Made by a program: the position numbers and the translations under genes
Part shown: one piece after another, positions 32,458 through 43,822 of the stretch
How positions within the stretch are numbered: the stretch's first letter is position 1
Layout: every line of letters begins with the position of its first letter
NCBI GenBank assembly: GCA_963682175.1
Contig: OY821791.1
Location: 16,458,542 to 16,522,541, forward strand
Length of the DNA: 64,000 nucleotides
Direction of reading: 5' to 3'
From: Triglochin maritima
Lineage: Eukaryota; Streptophyta; Magnoliopsida; Alismatales; Juncaginaceae
The notes under the pieces: model-generated
Database searches by the model: none
Seen by the model: only the letters and a program-made list of their open reading frames with translations
What the model was told of the DNA's origin: nothing

Positions 32458-34788
32458 GAATTAATGGATGATTCAAACTTCTTCAACCACTTCATGATGA
32501 ACCAAGAACTGATTCTATCACAATACACACCAAGAGATCCTTCCTATCAGATTGCAAATACTTCAAATCCAACACCAAGAACTGACTTTCACGCCAACGA
32601 CCATTGGTTTGGACGACAAAGCTCCGGCACCATTCCCACGATTTCTGTCTTTTGGCAGCCAAGATGATTTGTTAGAAGAGTCTCCTGATTTTTCTCAGGG
32701 ATTTGTAAGTTCTGATGCTTATGCTGAATCTTCAAGGAGAATTGTTGCCCCGACTAGAGTATCACCACTGCAAGTTCAAGTTCATAAAATGGCAGAAAGA
32801 AAAAGAAGAGAGAAGGTGGCCCAAAAGCTATTAGCTCTTGCTGCCATAATACCCGGTTTACAGAAGGTATTGGGAGTTATTTATAAAATGTTTGGTTCCC
32901 TAAATATGTTGTTTCCAATAAATTTCGGAAAACTCTGCTAACGGCAACAAAATTTGTTTAGGATTTGTGCTCCTAATATCATGTGGTTTTGACTTCGTTC
33001 ATTTGGTTGGATGTATAAGGCAATCTATCAACTCCATGTGGAATCTATAATTTAATTGGTCGGCCTATACATGTCAAAATCTTTGAAAACATTTGAAAAG
33101 AGGATGTTAACACTCTAAAGGTCACTAAGATAGATTCCAACATGACATTCAGGTTCCAATGTCTTGATCATTCCGATGTTCCCTATATGCTTCTTATAAC
33201 ATTATTTACTAAAATTTATGTTGCTTACTTTTTTTCAATACTGAAATATATTTTCAAATACAAAAATTATTTCTGGCCAGTTAAAGATAACATAGTTGGC
33301 AAATCTACAATCACAGAATGTAAAAAACTACCTAGAAATTGAATTCAAGTGGAGAATAGTCATGCTCTGACATTCTCTATTTAGCATATTAATTTACTTA
33401 AGTAAAGAACACCAAACCAAACTTATATTCGATTTGCCCAAAAGCAGCACAATAGTAATTATATTGAGTAAATGATGTTAGAGTAATGTTAAATTTGAAT
33501 TCCAAGTAATTATATTCTGTATACTAGAAAATACATTAAATTTTTAGTCATCCTAACAGCTAGCTGTACCCAAAAGTACATTATAATCAAAATTGTGTGT
33601 ATGTAATCCCTTCTGTTAATGGACTCATATTTGATGATGAATGTTGGTTACATAGAAGATGTTTTTTTTGTATGTATGTTGATTTCAAAATATTTCAATT
33701 TTTTCATTGTATTTGTTTTATTTCATGTCCTAGAGCTTATTGTTCTCCTATTTCTGTAATATATTAATTCTTTGAATTGAACTTTGCTGTGTTTTTTTGT
33801 GACTGCATGAGGCGGACAAGCTATCTATTCTAGAAGAAGCTATCAAGTATGTGAAGGAACTCGAAGACAGACTAAAGAAACTCGAAGACCAAAATACAAA
33901 CACGACCATTGAATCGGTGGTGCTTGTCAACCATTCCCAAGTCAATGCTGAAGGCATCACCTCCTCCATCTCGAACAGAAGCTTTGATGGAAATTCAGTT
34001 TCCTATGATTCAAAAATCCCCGACATTGAAGTTAAGATCTCCAATAATATGATACTCATAAGGATACTTTGCGAGGGACACAAAGGGGCACTACTTAGGG
34101 TTTTGGAGGGAATTGAGAAGCTGCAACTTGTTGTTCTTAACACTAGCATCATGCCTTTTGTTTCCTCCACTCTTGACATGAGTATCGTGGCCCAGGTAAT
34201 TGATTGTAAATGGGGTGATGCAAAAAATAAAAAAATTCTAATAGCATTTTTCATTAGAAAAGATTTGAGCATACATGCGATCAAAGTTGGACCTCTCTTA
34301 GTAATTAAGAATAAGCTGGGATTAGTAAAGAAGATCAACATGTGTTATGATTTGTTGTATATCATTGTTGGTATACCTATCAAGTAGAAGATCAACAAGG
34401 ATCAAAATCAGCATGGTAGTTTCGAAGAATTAAACTGCATATTCAAATTTCGACATTGCGAGCAGTATGGTTTCAATCAACATGAGATTACCTACTTTCC
34501 ATGTGATTTCCATCACCTTATGATATGCATTTCATTCCTCGGCTTTTAAAACTGCCTACTTGCTATTCACATGTATTAACGTTTGAAACCATACCTATTC
34601 CAACAATATATATGGTTTATAATGTTTAGTTGAAGTAATATTCCGTATAATTGACAGTTGACAACGTTTACATGAAGTAAAAAAAAAGTGTTGAGCTTTC
34701 ATATTGTGTGTTGCAGATGGACGACGACTACTGCATCGGAGAGAGGGATCTCGTTAGTGCGCTTAGTTCCACATTGTCGCAAGGATAA
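32458..34788 (+). pseudogene. bHLH transcription factor, subgroup IVa type, frameshifted first exon
   Basis: Three exons are visible: about 32458-32866, 33812-34195 and 34717-34788 (stop TAA), with GT..AG introns of 945 and 521 bp. Exon 1 ends with the basic region and helix 1 (VHKMAERKRREKVAQKLLAL), keeping the His, Glu and Arg that read E-boxes. Exon 2 gives helix 2 (LSILEEAIKYVKELEDRL) and the first part of a C-terminal ACT-like domain. Exon 3 completes that domain (MDDDYCIGERDLVSALSS). The split and domains match plant subgroup IVa bHLHs (the bHLH18/19/20/25 and BIS/TSAR group, nuclear regulators often of specialised metabolism). The opening MDDSNFFNHF is in one frame and LSFGSQDDLLE in the next, so a one-base indel between about 32550 and 32635 breaks exon 1 unless an upstream or mini-intron restores it. 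Splice sites look intact, so loss may be recent. Confidence 0.8.
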
Positions 34789-35063
34789 TTTTGCTGTGAA
34801 AGGTCATTATAGTCATGGCTTCCATCCACTATATATACCATCGCTGCCATATTTGGATCATATAGATTGTTTGGACGTAAATGGTATTTGGGTTGTTACA
34901 GGATCAAATTCTCTCCCTCTTGGAAAAGGACTTAGTGGTGTGTACATGTATGTGTTGTACAATTATTTGTCAACCATGTGAGTAAAATATGACTAGACAA
35001 TATAGTTAAGTTGCAAGTGTAACTAGCGTTGATGACTGGTTTGACGGAGGAGGATTAAAAAAA

Positions 35064-35112
35064 GGAAAATGTTTAGTGGACGCGCGCGTCCGGGACGCGC
35101 GCTGATGTGGCC
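35064..35112 (+). repeat. Left terminal inverted repeat of the MULE
   Basis: Starts GGAAAATGTTTAGT, then the CG-rich core GGACGCGCGCGTCC. The core can also pair with itself. The first 14 bases are only weakly similar to the other end. Confidence 0.75.
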
Positions 35113-35367
35113 AGTCCACTCAGCAGACGCTGCTTAGTTGGCGCGATGGGATATGAAAAGTTTTTTGTTTTTTTATTCCTCTATTTTCGTACCTTCATCA
35201 TTTCCACCATCCTTCCCTCCATCCCTCATTAATGCGACTCAAATCACTCTCTTCCTTCATCATTTTGGCGCTCGGCGCTCCTACACGGCACACAAGACTT
35301 GTTATCAATCTCAAGATGCCTCTTCCTTTTCCTTCCCTTCTCTTCTGTGGTCATTCCTCTGTACCAA

Positions 35368-38300
35368 ATGGAAATCGTTCCCGTGCCTTCCCTAGTGGAG
35401 CAGCCAACAAACGTTCCCCATGAGGGGATGTTTTTCCCCTCTTTCGAAGAAGCCAAAGCATTTTACGTGGCTTATGCCGATTATTGTGGTTTTGGCGTTA
35501 AGACAAGACAATCTCATTACGATCGTGGTGTTGTTATACGGGCCACGCTGACTTGCTCCAAGGAGGGCACCGCACCAACGGACCAAGGGCAAGGAAAATT
35601 GAAGCCTAGGTTATCCAGCAGAGTACAATGCACTGCTCGGATAAGGGTATCCGGAAACACAACAAGGGGTTACAACGTTAACTTTGTGGATCTTAACCAT
35701 AACCATCCCATGCTTGACCCGGAGCAAATGCGATTTCTCAGGCAAAAACGAACCGTCCCTGAGGCCGTCGTAGCACGGATATCGGTTAATGATGAAGCTG
35801 GGATATCGGCTGCTAAGACCATGCAATCTCTTGTGGTCGAGGCTGGAGGTTATGACAAATTGACTTTCAACGAAAGGGATTTAAGGTTTGTGTTCTTTCC
35901 GTCTAACATAATTGAAGTTGAACATTTTGCGCCTGGTCTTACTGGTTCCTGTTTGCAGGAATGTTGTAAACCAAGTCAGAAATTTGAAGATGGGACCTGG
36001 TGATGCACAAGCTCTTCAGGACTATTTCATTAGGATGCAGAAGATTGATTCCATGTTTTTTTATGTAATAGATATGGATGACGAAGGAAGACTACGCAAC
36101 GTTTTTTGGGCTGACAGTCGTTCTAGAGCTGCATATTCATACTTTGGAGACGCAATATGTTTCGACACAACCTACATTACCAACAAATACGACATGCCAT
36201 TCGCCCTATTTGTAGGAGTCAATCACTATTTCGAATCAGTTTTGCTCGGTTGCGCTTTGCTGTCCTATGAGACTACTGAAAATTACATATGGTTGTTCCA
36301 AACCTGGTTGTCGTGCATGAACGGTAATTTTTTTTCCTTCTTCCCTCTTCATATCTTCCTCTTTTTTGTTTGTCTATTCGTAATAAAAAGTCTGTCTGTT
36401 CGGAATAAGAAGAGTGTATGTTCGGAATAAGAAGTCTGTCTGTTCGTATTAAGAAGTCTCTCTGTTCGGATTAAGTGTTGTGTTTGTTCGGAATAAGAAG
36501 TCGGATTGTTCGGATTAAGTGTTGTGTCTGTTCGGAATAAGAAGTTTGACTGTTCGGATTAAGTGTTGTGTCTGTTCGGAATAAGTTGTGAGTCTGTTCG
36601 GAATAAGTTGTGAGTCTGTTCGGAATAAGTGGTGGGTCTGTTCGGATTAAGTGTTGGGTCTGTTCTGATTAAGTGTTCGGTCTGTTCGGAATAAGTGGTG
36701 GTTCTGTTCGGATTAAGTGTTGTGTCTGTTCGGAATAAGAAGTCGGACTGTTCGGATTAAGTGTTGTGTCTGTTCGGAATAAGAAGTCTGAATGTTTGGA
36801 TTAAGTGTTGTGTCTGTTCGGAATAAGTGGTCTGACTGTTCGGATTAAGTGTTGTGTCTGTTCGGAATAAGAAGTCTGACTGTTCGGAATAAGTAGTCTG
36901 TCTGTTCGGAATAAGAAGTCTGACTGTTCGGATTAAGTGTTGTGTCTGTTCGGAATAAGTGGCCTGACTGTTCGGATTAAGTGTTGTGTCTGTTCGGAAT
37001 AAGAAGACTGTCTGTTTGGATTAAGAAGTCTGTCTGTTCGGAATAATGTCTCACTCCTTTCGAATTGGGTCCCTTATGCAGATATACCCCCCCCAGCTAT
37101 AATAACAGATCAATGTGGTGCCATTACTGCTGCTGTAAGGAATGTCTTCCCAGATTCAAGACACAGATTCTGTATATGGCACATAATGAACAAAGCTCCC
37201 GTGAAGTTGCCGACGCAGTATCGGGATCACATATTATTTGATCTGAAATTGATTGTATATGATTCCAAAACCCCAGCAGAATTTGATCGTAATTGGCAGG
37301 GTTTCCTTCTTGATTTTGACCTGCAGAACCACAGCTGGCTCAAATCCATTTATGCAATCCGAGAGTCGTGGATCCCTGCATTTATTGGTGATTTTTTTTT
37401 TCGCGGGAATGACATCTACTCAGAGGAGCGAGAGTATGAACGCCTTCTTCGACAAGTATCTTACTTCGAAGACCACCCTTAAGCAGTTTGTTCAACAATA
37501 CGAACTTGCGCTCCGCCACAAGTACGAGAAGGAAGCTCAATCAGAATTTGATTGTCTTCATAAAAAACCCCAGTTGGTTTCAATTTATCCATTCGAGAGT
37601 CAGTTGAGCGAGTTGTATACCGTAGGGGTCTTCAAAAAAGTGCAGTTACAAATTGGGAAGATGATATACTACGATATAACGGAGGAGTTCAATACGAATG
37701 AAACATTCCAGTACAAGGTATCTGAACGTGTTTTGGCTGGTGAGCAGCTACTGTCGAAACGTTTCCTAGTACAAAACACATCCATGAATTTTACATGTGA
37801 TTGCAGAATGTTTCAGCACGTTGGGCTTCTATGCTGCCACGTTTTTGTTGTACTTGCATGCTTGAATCCTAATGCATTGCTTCCAGACTCTTACATCCTT
37901 AATCGATGGCGGAAGGATATTCGAAGGAGCTATCGAGATAAGACGTACCCAGACGATGGTGTAATGGCGAAGGATGCGCTACGTCGTCACGACGACATCA
38001 TGGGTCGTGCCGTTTGGATCGCACAGGAAGCCTTCATCTCCCACAAAAGGTATATTGAGGCCGTGAAGTGTATTGAAATGCTTAAGGCACGTATGCACAC
38101 TACACAAAACTTGGTTCGACCTGATGAACCTGAGTCTTCGGGTACATCGGTCCTTAATCCGGAAAAGGTCAGACGTATAGGAAGACCGCCGACTAGACGT
38201 CGAGTGTCTTTAGCTGAGAAGATAATTAAAAAGAGCCATAAAAAACACGCCCAACAAGAGAAGGGAAAGTGGAAGATGAAGGTTACTTCGCCGCTTCACG

Positions 38301-38377
38301 AAGTAGCACCAAAACCCGCGGATCCTGATTTCTCCGATTGGGACATGAGTTTGTATTACGAGGAATTTCCTCCTTAA
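35368..38377 (+). pseudogene. FAR1/FHY3-type MULE transposase, one frameshift
   Basis: Three exons: 35368-35885 (ATG MEIVPVPS; an in-frame ATG also at 35299), 35959-36323 and 37082-38377. Introns are 73 and 758 bp with GT..AG ends that keep phase. Exon 1 holds the FAR1 DNA-binding domain (FPSFEEAKAFYVAYADYCGF, VDLNHNHPML). The MULE transposase core follows: first Asp in ICFDTTYITNKY, second in AIITDQCGAIT just after intron 2, and the Glu in QRSESMNAFFDKY. A SWIM zinc finger CDCRMFQHVGLLCCH lies near 37800. The C-tail is basic (RRIGRPPTRRR). A run of ten T at 37392-37401 throws the frame one base off between core and SWIM. Nine T would keep it, so this is a homopolymer indel or a sequencing error. 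Confidence 0.88.
36371..37046 (+). repeat. 22-bp minisatellite array A1, inside transposase intron 2
   Basis: About 30 imperfect units of TCTGTTCGGATTAAGTGTTG plus two bases, alternating GGATTAAG and GGAATAAG forms. It fills most of the 758-bp intron; the splice sites lie just outside. Confidence 0.9.
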
Positions 38378-38485
38378 TTTACATTTTTTTGTTTTTTCCC
38401 GTTCTTGTAAAACCAAGAAACTTGTAATTGTTGATCTGTTATGATCTGTAAATGGTTGTTATACAAGTTCAGTTCAGATTTACTT

Positions 38486-39643
38486 GTGTCTGATCGAAAT
38501 AAGTTTTTCCTGTTCGGAATATGTTGTGGGTCTGTTCGGATTAAGTGTTGCGTCTGTTTGGATTAAGTGGTGTGTCTGTTCGGAATAAGTTGTGAGTCTG
38601 TTCGGAATAAGTGGTGGTTCTGTTCCGATTAAGTTGTGAGTCTGTTCGGATTAAGTGTTGGGTCTGTTCTGATTAAGTGTTCGGTCTGTTCGGAATAAGT
38701 GGTCGTTCTGTTCGGATTAAGTTGTGAGTCTGTTCGGATTAAGTGTTCGGTCTGTTCGGAATAAGTGGTGGTTCTGTTCCGATTAAGTTGTGAGTCTGTT
38801 CGGATTAAGTGTTGGGTCTGTTCTGATTAAGTGTTCGGTCTGTTCGGAATAAGTGGTGGTTCTGTTCGGATTAAGTTGTGAGTCTGTTCGGATTAAGTGT
38901 TGGGTCTGTTCTGATTAAGTGTTCGGTCTGTTCGGAATAAGTGGTTGGTTCTGTTAGGATTAAATGTTGCGTTTGTTCGGATTAAGTTGTGAGTCTGTTC
39001 GGATTAAGTGTTGCGTATGTTCGGATTAAGTGTTGGGTCTGTTCGGAATAAGTGGTTGGTCTGTTCGGAATAAGAAGACTGTGTTCGGAATAAGTTGTGA
39101 GCCTGTTCGGATTAAATGTTGCGGTTGTTCGGATTAAGTTGTGAGTCTGTTCGGATTAAGTGTTGCGTCTGTTCGGATTAAGTGTTGGGTCTGTTCAGAA
39201 TAAGTGGTGGGTCTGTTCGGAATAAGAAGACTGTGTTCGGAATAAGTTGTGAGGCTGTTAGGATTAAATGTTGCGTTTGTTCGGATTAAGTTGTGAGTCT
39301 GTTCGGATTAAGTGTTGCGTCTGTTCGGATTAAGTGTTGGGTCTGTTCGGAATAAGTGGTTGGTTCTGTTAGGATTAAATGTTGCGTTTGTTCGGATTAA
39401 GTTGTGAGTCTGTTCGGATTAAGTGTTGCGTCTGTTCGGATTAAGTGTTGGGTCTGTTCGGAATAAGTGGTTGGTCTGTTCGGAATAAGAAGACTGTGTT
39501 CGGAATAAGTTGTGAGCCTGTTCGGATTAAATGTTGCGGTTGTTCGGATTAAGTTGTGAGTCTGTTCGGATTAAGTGTTGCGTCTGTTCGGATTAAGTGT
39601 TGGGTCTGTTCGGAATTAGAAGACTGTCTGTTCGGAATAAAGT
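38486..39643 (+). repeat. 22-bp minisatellite array A2, between the convergent genes
   Basis: Over 50 units of the same motif in the same plus orientation, starting about 110 bp after the transposase stop and ending about 120 bp short of the Ulp1 gene stop. Higher-order repetition is visible: a block of several units recurs near 38940, 39240 and 39360. Confidence 0.9.
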
Positions 39644-39766
39644 TAGCTTAAGAATGACATTGGTAATGTTTGTATTTTTACATGTAAATAGTTTGTGAAC
39701 TGAATATGTAAACATTTTGTACATGTAAACCAAAAAATAAACAAAACTTAAAATATCGTTGTCTGT

Positions 39767-42700
39767 TTAGACCTGCACACACGACCGACGATCCCTAAGT
39801 AACATGACCGCCAATTCACCCCTGATAGAGTGGATGGTATTGGGGTCCTTCTCCTTCGTAGGGTCAAGATTGAACATTAGGCACCTTATCCAGTATAAAA
39901 CGAAGGCGCCGCAATCGTTGCTCCCCGGTGGTTGTTGTTGGCTCTCTTTCCTCAGGATTCTCAGGGGCCAGTCGACCTTGAGTAGATCCCTCCAGTATAC
40001 AGCCGCATCCGCTGCTGCACATTCATGTAGGCCTACAGTCTGCTCCGGATCATCACCTTCGCCTAGCTCCCTAGAGAGACTGTTGAATGCCAAAATCTCT
40101 TTGGACGGGCCATAGACAACCACCAGTGTCCAATGACCTGAAGACCAGCATGGTTGTGCGATCACGGTCTGTGTTGGAGACGCACCTACGATTTTAGGGA
40201 GGATAAAATCATCAACTTCTCTGCCTTGCCCTGCAAGAATTCGCCCCGACTCGAATGTGGATATGCATATAACTTTTTCTGGGTGGCGTCTTTCTTCGAG
40301 CACCGATAGCATAGCGTCGATAGTTTCATCGCTAATATCCATCCTAGGCGTTATAAGCTCCTTCAGGTCGGAGCGTTTTAAACTGCACATATCGCCTCTC
40401 CAGATGACCTCCCTATTGTCCTTGCTGGGTTCGGTCAGGTTCAGTAGCATTTTGACCTCATCAAATGACATTGTGCCCAATGCAGGCATGTCAACATCCG
40501 GCCTTTTTTTCTTCAGGCTCCTTTGAGCCGCTCTATCTTTTCTTTTTTGCTCTTCTTCCTTCTTATTCTTCTTGGCCAGATGTTCGCCTTCCTTTAGCTG
40601 CTGCTCAACGGTGGCCGTCGAGCGTTTTCTTTTCGCGACCCAGTTTGCTATCTGGGCCTTGCTTTCTTCTTCCTTCTCCTTCTTCTTCTTCTCTTCCCTC
40701 TTCTTCTCTTCCTCCTTCTCCACTATTTTCCTCTTTTCTTCCATCTTCCTCTCCTCCTCCCTCTTCTCCTCTTCTTCCTTCTTCCTTTACTCCTCCCTTT
40801 TTCTCTCACATTCCTCCTCCTCCCTCTTCCTCTTTTCTCGTTCCTCCTCCTCCTTCCTCTTCTTCTTTTCTCGTTCCTCCTCCTCCTTCCTCTTCTTCTC
40901 TTCTTCTTCCTCCTCCCTCCTCTTTTCTTCTTCCTCCTCCTTCCTCTTCTTCTTTTCTCGTTCCTCCTCCTCCTTCCTCTTCTTCTCTTCTTCTTCCTCC
41001 TCCCTCCTCTTTTCTTCTTCCTCCTCCTCCCTCCTCTTTTCTTCTTCCTCCTCCTTCCTCTTTTTTTCTTCTTCTTCTTCATCCTCCTTCATCTTCCTAT
41101 TCTCTTCTTCCTCCGCCTCCCTCTTCTTCCTATTCTCCTCCTCTTGCTCTCGCTCGTTCTCCCCACCAGGGACTCCAGTTGTCCCTGTCCCTCGAAGATA
41201 TATAATATCTTCCCTGAGCCTCCCACACTCTTCCTGGGAAATCCTCAGTTCTTCCCTGAGGTCGTGTACCTGTTCTGTGGCCTTCTTAAGGGCAGCTTCG
41301 GCCCTCAGCCATTTTGTCTTCACCTCACTCAGCTCCAATTCTTGGAGCAGCGGGTCGCATGGAATGCTGCAGTCTGCCAGTTGGAGCCTTGGCAAACTGA
41401 CGGTTGAAGTTGAGCTCTTTCGAACAGGACCAATAAGTTGCAGCTCCCTTTCACTCATTGATGGAGCCCCTATCAGGTCGAACGTGCCGTCGTAAATCCG
41501 ATGTAAGGTAATTCCACGTTCCTCCCATTTCCTCAGGGTTAATCGTTTCCCAAACATCTCCGTCCATCTTTTCATCCGTGGGAAAACTCCAGTTCTGGGC
41601 TCTCCCAATTTAAATTTCTCACAAAGCCACACCTTCAAATGGAAAGGAAAAAAATGAGAACTACTATACCAACGTACCTTCCTATTCGAAAGACAACTGA
41701 ATCCGAACATACATTAAACGTAAACCGAACAGACACCCAACTTAATCCGAACAGACGGACTTCTTATTCCGAACAGACACACGTCTTATTCCGAACAGAC
41801 CCACCACTTAATCCGAACAGACCCAACACTTAATCCGAACAACCCCATCACATATTCCGAACAGCCCCACCACTTAATCCGAACAGGCCCACAACGTATT
41901 CCGAACAGACTCACAACGTATTCCGAACAGACCCACCACTTAATCCGAACAGACCCACCCCTTAATGCGAACAGACTCACAATGTATTCCGAACAGTCTC
42001 ACAACGTATTCCGAACAGACCCACCACTTAATCCGAACAGACCCACCCCTTAATGCGAACAGACTCACAATGTATTTCGAACAGACTCACAATGTATTCC
42101 GAACTGACTCACAATGTATTCCGAACAGACCCAACACTTAATCCGAACAACCCCACCACATATTCCGAACAGCCCCACCACTTAATCCGAACAGACCCAC
42201 AACGTATTCCGAACAGACTCACAACGTATTCCGAACAGACGCACCACTTAATCCGAACAGACGCACCACTTAATCCGAACAGACGCACCACTTAATCCGA
42301 ACAGACACCCAACTTAATCCGAACAGACGCACCACTTAATCCGAACAGACGCACCACTTAATCCGAACAGACACCCAACTTAATCCGAACAGACGCAACA
42401 CTTAATCCGAACAGACCCACCACTTAATCCGAACCGACACCCAACTTAATCCGAACAGACGCACCACTTATTCCGAACAGACTCACCACTTAATCCGAAC
42501 AGACCCACCACTTAACCCCAACAGACCCACCACTTAATCCGAACAGACCCACCACTTAACCCGAACAGACCCACCATTTAATCCGAACAGACCCACCACT
42601 TAATCCGAACAGACTCACAACGTATTCCGAACAGACACACATCGTCTTCCGAAAAGAACAAAAACAAAAAAAGAGGAAGAGAGGAAGTGTGAAGCAGGAA

Positions 42701-43472
42701 CAAAAACTTACGTGTAGTATGGCAACACAACCTTCGACGTTCCCCTGCCTCATTATGAAATTCCCTGCCTTTTTCCTCTCCTGCAGTTCTAAACTTGCTT
42801 TCTCGAGGCCTCCAACCAGGGTTTTGTGAACTGCACTTGCCCATGCGTAGCTGCTTAGGCGTTTGATGTTCCTCAGAGGGTGCATGAACCATTCCTTCGG
42901 TCGCAGCGTTCCATCATAGAACAAAAAATTGTTGAAGATGAAAGAAATCAGGAGACGAACGTACTCCTCCGTCTCGCCCATGGTACTGTTTGCCATGAGA
43001 TGAACTAAAAGTTGGGTGTTGTCAAGGTTCACCCCGTCTCGCTTCTGGACGCGCAATGGTTCCATCACCACGGCCTTCCCATGCGTACGTAACCCCAAAA
43101 TTAGGGCGATGTCTTCCGGTGTAAGGGGAACTACCCCTGATCCTATTCTCAGCCCCACCTCCTCCGTATCGTAGTGCTCGACGAACCAACCGACTATTTC
43201 GTTGTCCGTCGTAATGTTAGGAAGGTTTAGGAAGTGACCGAATGGGGTGCTACGGAAAGCCTCCTTCTCCACCTTATTCATCCGGTCAAACTGCTTTCGG
43301 ATGGCCTTCCAGGAGCATCGTGATTCCCGGAAGTAGTACGTGGTTCCCTAAAACCAATAATTTAATAAACGGAAGTTCATCAAAAAAAATAACGACCCAG
43401 GGAAAGAAAAAATTAGAGACCCACCGGTTCTGGGACGTGTTCGATATCGACGGCCGGAGTTGAAGAATCCAT
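39767..43472 (-). pseudogene. Ulp1-type (C48) cysteine protease gene of the MULE, one in-frame stop
   Basis: Exons on the minus strand: 43472-43425 (MDSSTPAVDIEHVPEP), 43347-42712 and 41632-39767, all phase 0 with GT..AG introns of 77 and 1079 bp. Exon 2 encodes a helical domain with LTPEDIALILGLRTHGKAV, similar to the domain preceding plant transposon proteases (DUF1985/mobile-domain-like, by pattern). Exon 3 begins VWLCEKFKLGEPRTG, has a coiled coil, then about 150 residues of Glu/Lys/Arg repeats, then the Ulp1 domain: His in SGHWTLVVVYG, AFNSLSRE where Asp is usual, Gln and Cys in PPGSNDCGAFVLYW. Ulp1 enzymes cut SUMO from proteins in the nucleus. A single TAA at 40787-40789 in the Glu-rich region splits an otherwise continuous frame, so about 849 aa intended. 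Confidence 0.85.
41699..42655 (-). repeat. 22-bp minisatellite array A3, inside Ulp1-gene intron 2
   Basis: The same unit read on the minus strand (GGTCTGTTCGGATTAAG), about 40 copies, filling nearly all of the 1079-bp intron (42711 to 41633). Orientation is sense relative to the minus-strand Ulp1 gene. Confidence 0.9.
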
Positions 43473-43764
43473 TATCGTTTACAAGGTGCGCTTCACAGGG
43501 AAAGAAAGTCGGGAAAGCTTCACAGGTGCGCTTCCTACGTTCACAGGTAAGAAAGAAAGAAAGCGAGAGTCTCCCTTTTGTTCTGGATATGTTATCTTCC
43601 TCGGTATCCGAACCGTCGTTCGTAGGGTGTCTGCCGCTGTCTAATCTGGAAACGAACCGTCCTTCTTCGAAAACCGTCAAAAAAAATTTAAAACAATTTA
43701 AGGCGCGTTCGGAAGGAAAGCGTGACATGGCAATCCGACTAGACGCTGACTCCTCCACTTTTTG

Positions 43765-43813
43765 AAGCCACGTAGGGCGCGTCCGTGACGCCCGCGTCCG
43801 TGTATAAGGACTC
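43765..43813 (-). repeat. Right terminal inverted repeat of the MULE
   Basis: On the minus strand it begins GAGTCCTTATACAC and continues GGACGCGGGCGTCACGGACG. About 27 of 33 core positions agree with the left repeat by eye. Confidence 0.75.
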
Positions 43814-43822
43814 TTAAAAAAA

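Larger units (their letters stand above)
35064..43813. mobile_element. Mutator-like element with FAR1-type transposase and Ulp1 protease (Kaonashi-like MULE)
   Basis: 8750 bp. Ends are inverted: 35078-35110 (GGACGCGCGCGTCCGGGACG) matches the complement of 43767-43799 (GGACGCGGGCGTCACGGACG), each 14 bases inside its end. The 9-mer TTAAAAAAA flanks both sides (35055-35063 and 43814-43822), the duplication length of Mutator elements, though it is low in complexity. Inside are a plus-strand FAR1/MULE transposase and a minus-strand Ulp1-type cysteine protease gene, arranged tail to tail. Ulp-bearing MULEs are known in plants as Kaonashi. A 22-bp minisatellite fills an intron of each gene and the space between them. 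Each gene has one disabling change. Confidence 0.85.

Noticed and set aside
36371..37046. Could the 22-bp arrays be CRISPR?
   Set aside because: Units are contiguous and imperfect without unique spacers, and this is a plant nuclear sequence; it is a minisatellite.
40465..41495. Long plus-strand ORFs rich in Ser/Leu/Pro (246 and 307 codons)
   Set aside because: They are antisense shadows of the Glu/Lys/Arg repeat in the minus-strand Ulp1 gene; low-complexity CTT/CCT runs rarely contain stops.
41639..42295. Plus-strand ORFs with repeating Tyr-Ser-Glu-Gln and Asn-Pro-Asn units
   Set aside because: They are translation of minisatellite A3 in the antisense direction; 22-bp units simply avoid stops in some frames.
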